From contig CM069435.1 of assembly GCA_035610365.1 (NCBI GenBank), positions 770,001 through 834,000 of the forward strand: DNA of 64,000 bases. Reading direction: 5' to 3'. This DNA is from Aquatica leii. Its lineage: Eukaryota; Arthropoda; Insecta; Coleoptera; Lampyridae. Under the pieces are notes generated by a model. That model worked only from the letters and a program-made list of their open reading frames with translations. It ran no database searches and was not told the DNA's origin. The position numbers were made by a program, and so were the translations under genes. Below are positions 22,051 through 33,300 of the stretch, in pieces. The stretch's first letter is position 1; each line of letters begins with the position of its first letter.

Positions 22051-23451
22051 GATGACTGATGCTATTTCCGAATCTAAAAAAAAATGTAGACAGTACAGTG
22101 TTGATTATTTGAAACTTGGCTTCATTCCATCATTGAACTGCTCTTCGCAAGAACTTTGACAAACGACACTAAACGTGAATCAATATTTCATGTTTTGAAG
22201 GATTATTTCATTGAAAAAGCAATCCCTTTATCAAATATAATATCAGTAGCTACAGATGGAGCACCTGCCATAGTTGGACGTTATCGTGGATTTATAAACT
22301 ATTTAAAACAAAATGAATCAGGGGTGTTAGCAATACATTGCGTCATCCATCAACAACATTTAGTTCCTAAAAATTTGAGTGTTAGATTGCATGAATCTCT
22401 TCAATTAATCATTGATACAGTAAACCGAATCCGAAACAACACGTTGAATATGCGGTTATTTGCGCAGTTGTGTGAAGAAAATGACGAACACTTTCATCAA
22501 TTACTTCTTCACACTGAAGTACGCTGGCTGTCGAAAGCCTTATGTTTGACAAGATTTTTTGCACTTTTTGAGACTATTTTAGAATTTCTGGATACTAAAA
22601 ATAAAATTTTAAAAGACAATTTAATGAATTAGAAAACAGACATCGCCTATTTAACAGATTTGTTTACAACATTTAATATGGTTAATTTGTAGTTACAAGG
22701 CGACAGTCTAAATTTGATTAAAACAAAGTCCATCTTATCAGCGTTTCTTGCCAAAGTTAAACTAATGAAGCAAACTATTGGACGGGGCGAATTTTCCCAG
22801 TTCCCCAATTTGTCACAGACAAACTGCCAGAAAAACGACGTTTCAACCTATGTTCAACATTTAAAGGCTCTCAATTCAGATTTTTAAATTAGGTTTGAGG
22901 ATGTTTTGACTATGGTAATACCATCGTGGATAATTAACCCATATAGTGACATAGAAAAAACGAATGTCATAATACAATATGAACTGACTGAACTAAGTAC
23001 AAACAAAGAACTTAAGGTTCAGTTTAAAAACGGATATCAGCAATTCTGGCTGCAAAACAACATACCCGTTATTTATCCCGTATTATGGAATATAGCGAGG
23101 AAACAAAAAAAAACAGACTGGACATCACAAAATTGATGCCAAATGTTAATAATTTATTATTAAAGCATTTGGTTCATCCTTCTCACTAAAAACATTTACT
23201 TATTGCTTATTTTATTTTATGTTACATATATTTGATATAACAGATACAAAATTTTATTTTGAGTAGCTTTAATTTAAATTCAATTAATAAATGTATAAAA
23301 CTTAACATGTGTTTTTACTTTAAGCTTTTAACACTAAACTTCACTACAGTTAGAAATTTACAAAAAATCAATATCATTTAAGTAGGGAGTCTACCCAAAA
23401 CCGAAAAACGTGGCAAGGAGTCTACGACACAAAAAACTTTGGGAACCTCTG
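22050..23451 (+). pseudogene. hAT transposase relic, ZBED5-like
   Basis: Internally deleted hAT transposase. An N-terminal piece (KKKCRQYSVDYLKLGF, about 22079-22125) is joined after a stop to the catalytic region in one 158-codon frame (22156-22632) with SVATDGAPAIVGRYRGF and HTEVRWLSKALCLTRFF. It continues through stops as LQGDSLNLIKTKSILSAF and EFSQFPNLSQ (about 22695-22830), then as a frame at 22906-23136. The C-terminal dimerisation domain is missing. The 3' end is probably TTTGGGAACCTCTG at 23438-23451, a typical hAT terminus of this group. I could not find the matching 5' end or a convincing 8-bp duplication. Confidence 0.85.
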
Positions 23452-23639
23452 ATGTAAAGCATCGAGCAAGGTTTAATTTTGCAAAACTACACTTATATTT
23501 TTTAGTTGCTGATAACCCATGGTAACAAACTTTAACCATACATTTGTTTTTTTAAATGTTTTGTTCTGAAAAAAATCTATTTTCAATCAATCTTACTTTG
23601 ATAAATATCAAATTTTCTAATTCTATTTTTTGTTAAATA

Positions 23640-24190
23640 TTTTGACCTTATTTAATGCTATGTGTTTTTTGGGCTCCAGTTTATCAACAATTTTCTTGGT
23701 AGTTTCAAACAGTTAGAAACGACTTAGCAGCTTTATAAATGCTCTTTAACATTTTATCAAGTTGTTTGCGTCACTATAAGTAAACCAAACTGTTTTTGCA
23801 ACTTGCGGTAAACCATGTGCTAAACACGTAAAGTTTATCATTTTTGAAAACGATCGCGGCGCATCAGTACACATTAGCAAATCATTTTTGTATATAATAC
23901 TTTCCGGCAACAAAAACTCAAACTGTCATTGAAAAAAGCTGCAGTTGACTATGGTTTACTTCATCGAACACTTTTAAATTAAACAAATACGCTTTGTCTT
24001 GTTTTTCATTTATCCTTAAAGTTCCAAAAACGATATTTGTTACGCATCTATGTCAATACTTTTATATAAAGGCACTTTTGTGGTTTACGACTTTTTGTAT
24101 TAGTTTCTCTCAAGTTCTGCTAAATTGTTTCAGAACGTAATTTTTTCTTACTGGTGGACTCATAAGGAAAATGTTGTTTGGTATACTTGT
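23640..24190 (-). pseudogene. hAT transposase relic, DUF659 type
   Basis: Minus-strand relic unrelated to the neighbouring ZBED5-like hAT. Read from 24190 down: VRKNYVLKQF, then TNIVFGTLRINEKQDKAY and FDEVNHSQLQLF (about 23930-24030), then TDAPRSFSKMINFTCLAHGL (about 23815-23870) and a frame-shifted end (AFIKLLSRF). The order and wording match the DUF659 family of hAT-like transposases. Stops and frameshifts are frequent. No ends identified. Confidence 0.75.
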
Positions 24191-24199
24191 TACAGGTTT

Positions 24200-24520
24200 T
24201 TGATGCTGAACTAAGCTACAATTATAGAGTAGCGTATGGGTAGAGTAAAAGTAAAACTCTAACAAAAAAACTCTTGCTTAAAAATGCAAGACAACAATAC
24301 AACCTGAAGTTAAAAAAGATCTACACGGATACCAATTAAAGGCAACAAATTAATAATAGAGAAGAACACAATTTACTACTGTTTGCTACAGATCATAGGT
24401 TATCACAGCAAAATTTACATATCTTACATCAAGTATGTTTGTTTTTTATTTTTTCCTTATCTAACAATTTACTCATTTATCGTCAATTACTAACTAATTA
24501 CAGTAAGTTAATTAAATTTC
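24200..24520. other. Unannotated spacer
   Basis: AT-rich sequence between the DUF659 relic and the foldback element; nothing recognised. Confidence 0.5.
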
Positions 24521-24581
24521 TAATTAATTTGGACTTCTTTGTTTAGGAGGGGCATGTAAAACCACATTAATTTATTTTTGT

Positions 24582-24620
24582 GGCAACGTTTTGTGCTAAA
24601 GGCAAGCACTTCATCAGGCC
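24582..24620 (-). ncRNA. Hammerhead-like motif, left foldback arm
   Basis: On the minus strand: GGC, CTGATGA, extra A, stem II GTGCT/AGCAC (five pairs), then AAAAC in place of GAAAC, then GTT in place of GTC, then GCC. The changed first base of the GAAA box would be expected to abolish cleavage. Confidence 0.55.
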
Positions 24621-24810
24621 AAAGAATAAAATCAAGTGGACAAAATGATTTTGTCAATTGTTTGTTGAACGTTTATGTCCTGCGTTATTTAAAAAAATTT
24701 AATTATTGACCATTTTATGTTTAATGTTTTATTTATTATTCAGGAAACACAATCTCGTAAAGTTGCCTATGTCCTTGGTCGGTGGATTGATCCACTTGAT
24801 TTTATTCTTT

Positions 24811-24849
24811 GGCCTAATAAAGTGCTCGCCTTTAGCACAAAACGTTGCC
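24811..24849 (+). ncRNA. Hammerhead-like motif, right foldback arm
   Basis: Inverted partner of the left-arm motif with additional core changes (CTAATAA for CTGATGA, AAAAC for GAAAC). Stem II GTGCT/AGCAC is kept. Almost certainly inactive. Confidence 0.5.
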
Positions 24850-24910
24850 ACAAAAATAAATTAAAGTGGTTTTACATGCCCCTCCTTAACGAGGAAGTCC
24901 AAATTAATTA

Positions 24911-26600
24911 GTACACATACAGAGGAGGAGAAAGAACCTTTACCAAGTAAATTTCTAATATGACAATGTTAAAACTAATAAAAATTATGTAACAATCTTT
25001 TAAAAGCGTATTAATATTGTAAAATGTTCGGCCCGGTTGCTTAAAACATTGTTAGTTTTAATAATGACGTAATCACGTGTCGTCATGTGTCTTCAAGTAC
25101 AAAATCAATTATTTTGCAGACAACATTGTCAAATGAATAGTTAGTAATAGCTTTAGTTAACAACGTAGTTAACTTTGCTTTATGCAACTGAGCATTGTTT
25201 CAAAACCCAAAAAGCAGATATGCCTAAAACATAAATTTGTATACGCAAGTATGCAAATGCATAAAGATTCGATGCCCAGTGATAATGGACCTAATTTTTT
25301 GGGTAAAACAAGAGATCTCCCGTAATCTCGTTTTATCAGCACCGTTAAAAATCAGAACAGTAACTTGGCTAAGCATAGTTGACAGTAGGTTTGTCTATGC
25401 CCCTAGATAAATTACTTTAATATTGCAAAAAAAATTTAATAAAAATATACAAAAATATGAAACTTTGCATACTATAATACACAGAAATTTTTTGCAAATT
25501 ACGTATTACAAACTAAAAGATGACATTTAGTTAGTAATCAAGATTTAGGTCAGAAGTTTCTGCCGAAACGTTTTATTTTTGCCAAGAAGCATAGAAAAAC
25601 TCTTTGGCGCTAGGAGTCAACCCCGACGTCTATACGGCGTAACAGCCTTTCCGTAACGCTATTCACGACGTTACTTCCGTCATATTATCTCGATAGTATT
25701 GTAAAAAATAATTTTTTGTACTTCATCATAAACCACGCCTGCATCTGCATTCTTAACCCAGGATATAATTTTTACCCTTCAATTACAATGGCTTTATTTA
25801 TTTTAATTAGATACAACTTTTTTAATTAACCCACCCGTACTCCCTAAAAGTTAGTTAATTAACTTATTAAATTATCAGTTGTTCGCCACGTGTGTGGTTA
25901 ACCTTGTTTGTTATAGATAAATGGCAGACAAGCCGACAGAGGACACTTTGGACGATCAGTAAGAAATGGTTTAACTACCGCCGCCGTTATTATTAATTTA
26001 TTTATACAATTCAATTTTTTATTTTTATTTTTTTGTGCATACTTTTTATAACATTTGTATTTATATAATATTTAAACTGGAAATAAATTTATGTTGAAAC
26101 CTGGCATAATCACCCATAATTAATAGCAATGTATCTTACAATTACAACAAAATAAACCCAGACACCCGTTTTATTAAATATAAGTAATTAGAAATTTATG
26201 TATGGCGGGAAACACCGTTTAAATCTACCCGCAACTCAAATTGAACAAATGATAAGAGAAAAGTGGTAAAACAGTTTATATTTATTTTATCACAGACAGC
26301 AGAAGGTACATACGTATGTTTATGTAAATTTATCCAAACGCTATCACATAGGTCGATATCAGAGACAAAGTATTAACTACGCTTTTGACTGGGCAACACG
26401 TCGTACAATAAAGTACATTCGTACAACAACAGTTGACTGATTACCATAATACTAAGAATTAAAATAGAAAGTGTAATGCTTACAATTAGTTTTCCTCAAG
26501 TATGCGGCACAAGTAAATCCATTACGATCACTAAAAAAACGAATGTCCAGAGTTTCTCTCAAATTAATTTCGTAAATTTTAGTAAGTGTTTCTTCCAATA
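24911..26600. other. Mostly AT-rich stretch with a MITE candidate and two exon-like segments
   Basis: 25030-25195 may be a small inverted-repeat element: the left end GCCCGGTTGCTTAAAACA and the inverse of the right end GCTCAGTTGCATAAAGCA agree at most positions. A short open segment at 26192-26266, bounded by AG and GTAAAA, reads MYGGKHRLNLPATQIEQM; its phase does not fit the candidate exon at 25921. A copy of GGGCAACACGTCGTAC occurs near 26392. Confidence 0.4.
25921..25958 (+). CDS. Candidate first coding exon of an unidentified gene
   Basis: ATG followed by MADKPTEDTLDD, preceded by a possible acceptor (TTGTTATAG, six bases before the ATG) and followed by a possible donor GTAAGA at 25959. 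The acidic, GC-richer wording contrasts with the surroundings. I found no downstream exon in a matching phase, so this may be chance or a relic. Confidence 0.25.
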
Positions 26601-26810
26601 CGATAGTAATTGTCACTGTCAGTGACATTTACCACTCTGAAGATGCAAGCTGAAATGTCTTGCAAAACGTCAGTTTGTTTGGGTTCACGAACGACAATAC
26701 GGCAAAGGCAAAGTTTTACTTCTTGCTTTGGCTCTCAAGAAGAGACTAGGACCAAGCCTAAGTCTGAGTGTTTTACTACGACGCGGTCTAAGTCGCTTAT
26801 AATCATAAAT
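26600..26810 (+). repeat. Dispersed repeat, copy 1
   Basis: Contains a segment with GACTAGGACCAAGCCTAAG and GACGCGGTCTAA (26748-26800), also present at 60488-60600 (minus) and 62037-62100 (plus). Its upstream part (26610-26700) matches the inverse of 61960-62035. A perfect GTCACTG/CAGTGAC palindrome lies at about 26617. Repeat class unknown. Confidence 0.7.
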
Positions 26811-26879
26811 TTGGAATGATTCATATCAATCAATTACCTTCCGCTGGAGACTATAAATGGAAGCACGTACTAAACGGGT

Positions 26880-27735
26880 GTTACGTGCAAAAATTTTATA
26901 ACGTAATACCCTGTATATTGGTTGAATTAAAATTAGATTTCGGTTTTGACGCCCTTTGCCGAATTTTCTTTTACTGTCATTTCCTATCAAGACGTTAAAC
27001 TGAAAACTACGTAAAATGGTCGATGGCGCGGAATAATTTAAGTATTGCTTCTTTATAAGGACATCCACGTTAATGGAAATGAAATTATAATTTCATTACG
27101 CCTTTAAAGTAATTGATCCATTACCGGGTAAGCTATTTACATCCGTTTTGTTGGGATTCTTTGGTAATTTCTTTCTTAATTTGATAGCTGTCTCGCCACG
27201 TTTTTGGCAGTACGTTTTGATACATTATCGATCAGGGATTAGTATCGATAAATACATTCATGGGACTAGTATAACTCTGTAAGGCTTGCGTTTAAAACTA
27301 AAAAAACCGAAGACAATAACTTTTCTTTGAGATTCTACTCATGCGGCAAATACACCTGTGACACCAACTTTCACTGCATGTCTACAACAGCATTCGATAA
27401 TCGGGTATTGTTATGTGTACTTTTTCTTAGTAGTAATTAACAATTTTGTAAATCTTGCTTTCGTGAGTCTGTGTTGACACAATTAGCTATTCAAATTTAT
27501 TCCAGGCTGACTCAACGAAAAAAACGTTTTCTTCGAACAAGTAGGTACTGGATTGTGAGTAAGTTTATTTAATTAGTTTTTCGCTGTCAGGAAAGTCACG
27601 CACGGAATTTTTTCTTATGTTAATTTCCGTAATTACAATCATTGTTTCAATACCATTGATGTAGTTTCACTAATTATTTTGTGTGTATCGCATGCTGTGT
27701 TCAAACGATATTTATTATGTAATTTTCTTCGCTAT
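26880..27735 (+). repeat. Long repeat, copy A of an inverted pair
   Basis: Collinear along its whole length with the inverse of 62460-63300. Shared landmarks: TTTTATAACGTAATACCCTG, TACATCCGTTTTGTT, CTACTCATGCGGCAAA, AACAGCATTCGA and TGTGTGTATCGCATGCTG. Similarity is roughly 80-85% by eye with small indels. No long open frame. Class unknown. Confidence 0.85.
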
Positions 27736-28735
27736 CCACTTTGTTTAAACTTATATCAAATTTTTATTTGTGTTTTTAGCGATTTTCGAGGATGATTATC
27801 GTAAGTACTTTTTTTTGTCATTAAATTGTGTATTTGTAGAACGTGAAATACGTGCGACTTAGATATAGATATTATCATAATTAACTCATGCAAATTTTTG
27901 TTTCTACGGTTTCAATTTATGCTAAATGCGATTTGCTATTGGCGCGAAGTCAATAGTTTCGCATTAAATCGACGTTTAACTCCAAAATTTTGTATTACTT
28001 GATTTTGTTCTATTGTATTACAACTATATGTGTGGAGTGTTGTCTACCATCCAGGAGTTGTATCAACACTATTACTGAGGTATTTATGGAATTTTCTTTT
28101 GATACTATATATTTAATTCTAGTTTGGTCACATAATCTGTTTAACTTCTTTTCTCATTGTTATAAATAAATATATTTGTCGTTATAACCTGTGTTTTGTT
28201 ATTTATTCTAATTTAGTGTTGGATACATTTAAACGATGTCTACCATTTTAGTATCTAATCGTTTTGGCACCTGTTTAACTTATTTTATAATTTAACACTA
28301 CAAAGCTTACAACCCAATTTCTGAATCTAACTGAGTTAGTCGCTAGCAATTAAGTTGTGTGAAAATTCTCGTAACAACTATAAACAAAATCAAGAATATA
28401 AAAAAGCACAGTATTACTGATCATGACTTACACGGTGAAAGGCAAATCTGACACCACTAAAACAAAGAAATCATTATAAACAGCAGAGATTAAATACGGC
28501 AAAGAATAGCAGGCAGACGATATTGGATAAAAAGAGAAGCAAATATATAACAATGTGCACATTAAAAAATAAAAGAAAACGGACATTCAAGCGGAATAGA
28601 GTATATTAATAAGTACGTTTCAGCTGCAAAAAATAATTTGAATGAAAAAATGCAGCACTAAAATGTTCGTTTTTTTAATAAACTTAGAATGACTTTTAAA
28701 TTTGAAAACGTTTATTTCAAAATTTTGATAATATA
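27735..28735. other. AT-rich stretch
   Basis: A 21-base segment between TTTTTAG and GTAAGT at about 27780-27800 looks like a micro-exon by its borders only. The purine-rich stretch 28380-28640 has no readable protein. No gene recognised. Confidence 0.4.
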
Positions 28736-29340
28736 TTAACTGTACAAATTACGCTCAGAAATTTCAGACGATTTTAGAACCAATGGTCTAGTAATCTGCG
28801 AACTGCTATACGATAGTAAAAGAACATTAATCTTACTGAAACATCATTGAACATCTTTTTTTCTAGTGGCACATCTAATAATGCATACAAATGATTCTAT
28901 AAAAACTGTTTACAAGTTTCTCTGTTTAGGTTTTGAGGCAAAAATAAAGCCCTACTGAATGACTTTCTATTGCTTTAATCCACACATTCACGCTAAATTT
29001 TGTTTCGTAATTGGTTGTTCTTTGTAAGTGGAGATTGTATTCATCGGTTCATAAGATTCTAGATAAAAACGTTTGATCTTTGATATCGAAATCTAAAATA
29101 ACACGAAACATTTTATATGCCGTACTGAATGACCATTCTTTAGAGCATCTCTACTCGTGTATAATAATATAGATGATGGCTCGTTTGACGGATAATCGAC
29201 AAAACTTCCATTGGAAAACTTCTAGCTGAGTAGCAAGTTGGATTGTTATCTACTTTTATTATAATGTTTTCATCAACATCATTTGGTTCAGAAGCCTTAA
29301 AGCGTTCAACTTTTTGTACATTTTTAATTTCGACCATCTT
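28735..29340 (-). pseudogene. IS630/Tc1-mariner-type transposase relic
   Basis: Minus-strand relic of a DDE transposase common in arthropods. The longest frame (29140-29337) covers the N-terminal helix-turn-helix part with NVQKVERFKASEPNDVDEN. Further down, NRYNLHLQRTTNYETKFSVN, then VWIKAIESHSVGLYFCLKT (about 28920-29050), give the conserved stretch between the first and second catalytic Asp. The rest, ending in RRLLDHWF (about 28770), is shifted and full of stops. The nearest family by wording is the group with a VW-x-GI...GP-x-F motif. Terminal repeats not found. Confidence 0.75.
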
Positions 29341-29344
29341 ACAA

Positions 29345-31728
29345 TAAGTTTGTATTAAAGACCCCTATGCAAGAAACTCTTCGGTTAAGAGAATGGCGTA
29401 ATATTTTCTTTAAACTTCATTTGAATAACTATAATAGAAACCAAACACAAACATAATATCTGCATATTAGCCAAACGGACGAGCGTTGTTTGTGAGTTTA
29501 TTACTAAATCTGTCAAATTTGGCATTAACTTCAACACCATTCTTAAAAAATTTGAAGTAAATTTCAAGATTTTTTAAACGACTTTTCTACCTGTCGCGTA
29601 CTTGATATTCTAATGTAATAATTGATTTTTAACATTTACTTCTACTTTTCATTTTGCCACCCTAGAGCTTTTTTGTCTATTACGTAACTACCCTAATAAG
29701 CAATTACTGTAGTTTTAAGTGCTATCTACATTCAGCAAAGATTGACTTTTTATATTTGCATTATTATTACATTGAAAGGGTATAAAAATCAAAAATGTTT
29801 TAGGATTTATAGAAAACATTTTAATGCTTTTGAACTGAATCGTTAGACAAGAGTATAATTTTTGTACATTAATTAATCGAGCTATTCAATATTAACTGTC
29901 GAAAATCATTACGTGACTACATTTCAAATTGTAATATGTATTTTCAATAACAGTGAACGAATACAAGACACAGAAGAAAAGACAGTGTAACAACCGTGTC
30001 AAAACATACAATCGAATCTACAAGTTACAAAATTCGTATTTTTCTTAAATATAAAATGACAAATATTCTTTTTTTGATAAAAAAGTTGTAGTAAAATTTC
30101 TTTAGTTTAGCCGAACACCTTTTTGTTTAATTAGAAATACAATAAACTACAAAACTGACTACCGAACTAATTTTACAAATTAGTATACAAATGCTTTTGA
30201 GTTATTTAATTAGCTATTAAAGTTACTTGTTATTAATATAAAACATATTGTTTAATAGAAACTTAATCATCTACAGAGATCGATACACACACAAAATTAA
30301 TGTATATTAATAACATCTATAAGCAGGTGGATGATGCTTGAATAAAGAAGCACACAATATGTTTAGAAAATAAAATAGATCATATCTGAATGGTAAAATT
30401 AAGTTCTTTGAGTAATTCAAATTGAAAATCGTGCTCGCATCATAACATTTGAAGCTATTAAATTGATTTATTATTCTTGATTTAAATTTCCGCCCATTCA
30501 AGTTGGTTATAAGTCAAGGAACACCCAGTCTAACGTAAACCAACATTAACAATTATTAGGTTAATAAATACAAATTCCAAGTTGTCGTTTTTTTTATCTC
30601 CAAGATTCTAATCGGTGCCAATACACAAGTCGACTTGTTAAACAAATTTTTAAAAATATTTTATTTTAATTGTAACGATTATAGACGGTTACTGATACAA
30701 ATGGATCTAGGATACATAAATTTTCATTAGATCAAAAAAACCGTACTTTTAGTACGTGCAGATGTCTAACCACAATGACAAAAATTTTATTTTATTAGAT
30801 TTTTTCAAAACTATTTGATCAAGAACTTCGCATCTCGCGGATGATTTAGATTTTTAACAGTTATGAAACGGGTACAGTTAACCGCAGATTTTACTAGTTA
30901 ATTAGATAATGAAGGTATTCGTGAGAAATTTAACTCTTTAGTTAACGTAATTAAATTAAGCTTAATTAATTGTAGATAACAAAACAACAAATAACCGTAA
31001 TTAATAAATGACATGCATGTAGTATCAGTTAAGAATTACTATAATAATAGAAAAAAATTAAGAGTAATCTACAATTACCATAAAATCTCTTTGTATTTGT
31101 TTGAAAACAACTATTATTAAAACCAAATTAGTTTACCTTTAGTTTTGTTTACTTTTTTAAAATATATCTTTATAAATAGATTTAAAGTATTAACAAGTAA
31201 AATTAAAATCTCGTTTTGCGTGTATTTTGTGTAAAGTATTTCGTTAATGGTCGTTTAACACTATTGCTATTGGCCATGAATTTTGTAAGAAAAAACTAAC
31301 AAAAATAGAGATGCAATTAAAAACATTTAAAATTTAATTTAATTTAAATTGTACATATGTATACGTATAATGCATATATAGTATGCAACTTTTTTAAATT
31401 ATTTGTTAAGTTAAATTATTAAAATCATGTAACACTAACTGAAAATTAACTAAAACTACTGTATAACAAATAAAAAACGAACATTATTGAGATTGTGCGA
31501 GTGTTTATCTTGCGAGAGCGTAAAAAACTAAATGTATTTAGCGCATGTGTATATTATCATGTTACATTCTTCAAGTATTGTTTTAAACTTAAAGGCTTCA
31601 AGGATAAACGTAATATTTTTGTTGTCTTGTGTTAATTGCATTCTTTGTTATCTCATTTGTAATTCGCAATAAGATTTTTTTGTTTTTTTATCGTTCGTGA
31701 CGTCGGTGAACATTTTTTAATTTATAAA
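29345..31728. other. AT-rich stretch, nothing recognised
   Basis: About 2.4 kb without a protein, RNA or repeat signal that I can support. Confidence 0.5.
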
Positions 31729-31899
31729 ATGAGTGCTCCAAACAAGTCAAAGAATTATCATTTTTTTAAATATTTAAAATATTTAAAATGCAGACCATTA
31801 GCTGTAAGAGAATTCATTAAGTTTGTCTTGAAAGACATTGCCAAACTTCTAGTTAAAAATGTTCTTATATCATTGGGCTATTTAAAGTCCTTAGTTTAG
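31729..31899 (+). CDS. Small ORF, unknown, ending at a ribozyme-like repeat
   Basis: A 56-codon open frame starting MSAPNKSKNYHFFKYLKYL and rich in Lys, Leu, Phe and Val, with an amphipathic C-terminal part (IKFVLKDIAKLLVKNVLI). Its stop TAG (31897) lies in the TTTAGGAGG segment that opens the ribozyme-like repeat at 31890-32400, so the repeat may have truncated a longer frame. Composition alone could give such a frame by chance. No family recognised. Confidence 0.3.
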   Translation: MSAPNKSKNYHFFKYLKYLKCRPLAVREFIKFVLKDIAKLLVKNVLISLGYLKSLV

Positions 31900-31933
31900 G
31901 AGGAATAAACAAACACTCAAGGTATTCCGTGAA

Positions 31934-31973
31934 GGCAATGTTTTGTGCAACGATGTGCGTGCTTCATCAGACA
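31934..31973 (-). ncRNA. Hammerhead-like motif, degraded
   Basis: CTGATGA core and AAAACATTGCC tail are readable on the minus strand, but stem II no longer pairs and GAAAC is AAAAC. Inactive relic. Confidence 0.45.
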
Positions 31974-32337
31974 TCTAAAAGTTTATTAAGTAAGTTAATT
32001 TCTCTATTTTGATATGAGAATCAGCGATTCAACAAGCAAATTCTTACAGGAATTTTAGTAATGTTAGTTTTGTGAAAGTTGGTATCTCTACATCGTAAGT
32101 TGACGTTATATGAAAAAGAAATCAAAACTATTGGACCTTAACAATTGAAATTCAAATTTTAATGCTAAGATAAAGTAAAAATGTCCTATTAATTCAAAGT
32201 AATTTACTTATAAAGGTATGAAGAGATAATTTTGTATGAGATTTTAGGTTAACACATAAATTTCAATTTTAAAGTTTGATCAAATTAATGATCCCTTCTT
32301 TTAGGAGGTTGGATGAAAGCAACTACTTCAGTAATTT

Positions 32338-32378
32338 GCGACGTTTCGTGTTTCGGATGAACACTTCATTAGGCCCGC
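32338..32378 (-). ncRNA. Hammerhead-like motif with one core change
   Basis: Minus strand: CTAATGA (G to A in the core), extra A, stem II GTGTT/AACAC (five pairs), GAAA intact, palindromic ACGT, cleavage triplet GTC, then GC pairing with the GC before the core. Only the CTGATGA box is damaged. Confidence 0.55.
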
Positions 32379-32512
32379 TCACACTGAGTCAAGTAATTTT
32401 TATCCAGAATAATTAAGTTAAAATTGATGCTAGCGCTCGTACGTTTTAAAAGTGCACGATGTACGAAATCACATCACGTTTATTAATTTAAATGCGATTG
32501 TACTCCCTTTCA

Positions 32513-33300
32513 TTATTTGTCGCTGGATTTGCTATTGTTGTACGCAGCCAAGATTCTAAAGGGTAGCCCGAATCTCCTACAGTACAAATAATGAATGAAT
32601 ACAGTACTGAGTAATAATAATAAATTATCTAACAAATAAGTCATCTGCTGTCCATTTTCTGCAAATTGATTAGCCAAAGGTTTTCTCACCAATAATCCTG
32701 GAAATCTAGCATTAATATTTAAAATTTGTAATTTTGCATTACAAACCTGCAAATTAAGATATAGATTTACCATAATGCAAAATAGGTGTTACATTTTTAC
32801 AGTAGGTATTTATAAAAACCAGATTTGTGATATGAATGTGTACTTTTATCTAAAAATTTTAGCTGTAATATTGTTTTCTGCAATAAAATATTACACCAGG
32901 CATTTCAGGATCTTCTGCTGTGGGGGCTACTATAGCAATGTGCGTGCAGTCAACATACCAGGGAATCCACCAATTTCCATAAAACTATAAATAAGTTTGC
33001 AAAGTTTGATTTTAAATCTTTAACACGAGAGCAGTTTAAGAACTTTATGCTGCTTATCCCGTATTTAAATTTAAGGTCAAATTTGCTGTTGTTTTTTATG
33101 GTTTTTCTGTGCATCCGTTTCGGGGAATTGAATTATATGTCCCAATATGTCCACCATAAGATCTGTCACTTCCGATGCACATGTGCTGACTGAACTTTGA
33201 TGCATATTTGCAAAGTAGTCTTATATACCTACCTTTGAATTTCATTTTCGACAACTTCAACAAATAAAACTAAATCCATTTTTCTTAAAAATACAAAATT
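32513..33300 (-). pseudogene. PIF/Harbinger transposase (HARBI1-like) relic
   Basis: Minus-strand relic of the Harbinger nuclease. From 33300 down: MDLVLFVEVVENEIQR, then VSTCASEVTDLMVDIL (about 33140-33200), then WIPWYVDCTHIAIVAPT (about 32910-32965), the region of the first catalytic Asp, then NLQVCNAKLQILNINARFPG (about 32690-32755) and a C-terminal part with YLLDNLL and RFGLPFRILAAYN (about 32530-32650). The order fits a DDE_4 domain. The frame is broken at several places; the second conserved Asp after NARFPG is not seen. No ends recognised. Confidence 0.85.

Larger units (their letters stand above)
24521..24910. mobile_element. Foldback element with hammerhead-like motifs in both arms
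   Basis: Two 120-bp inverted arms (24521-24640 and 24791-24910) surround a 150-bp spacer. The arms differ at only a handful of positions. Each arm carries a hammerhead-like motif reading toward the outer end (24582-24620 on the minus strand, 24811-24849 on the plus strand) and a TTTAGGAGG/CCTCCTTAA segment shared with the other hammerhead repeats in this window. There is no coding capacity. A transcript would form a long hairpin. Confidence 0.85.
31890..32400 (-). repeat. Tandem hammerhead-like repeat unit
   Basis: Two minus-strand hammerhead-like motifs (31934-31973 and 32338-32378), each with the TTTAGGAGG segment, are separated by about 300 bp. That intervening part (about 31995-32280) recurs at 40628-40920 at roughly 85-90% identity by eye. 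The repeat period of about 400 bp resembles retrozyme or Penelope long-terminal-like repeats. It ends next to the Harbinger relic. Confidence 0.75.

Noticed and set aside
21350-23459. ATGTAAAG at about 21351 and again just after the hAT 3' end at 23452, as a possible 8-bp target duplication
   Set aside because: The upstream copy is not followed by a hAT-type end; an AT-rich 8-mer match is expected by chance in a window of this size.
26198-26266. MYGGKHRLNLPATQIEQM open segment as second exon of the gene starting at 25921
   Set aside because: Splice phases do not match, and no protein family is recognised.
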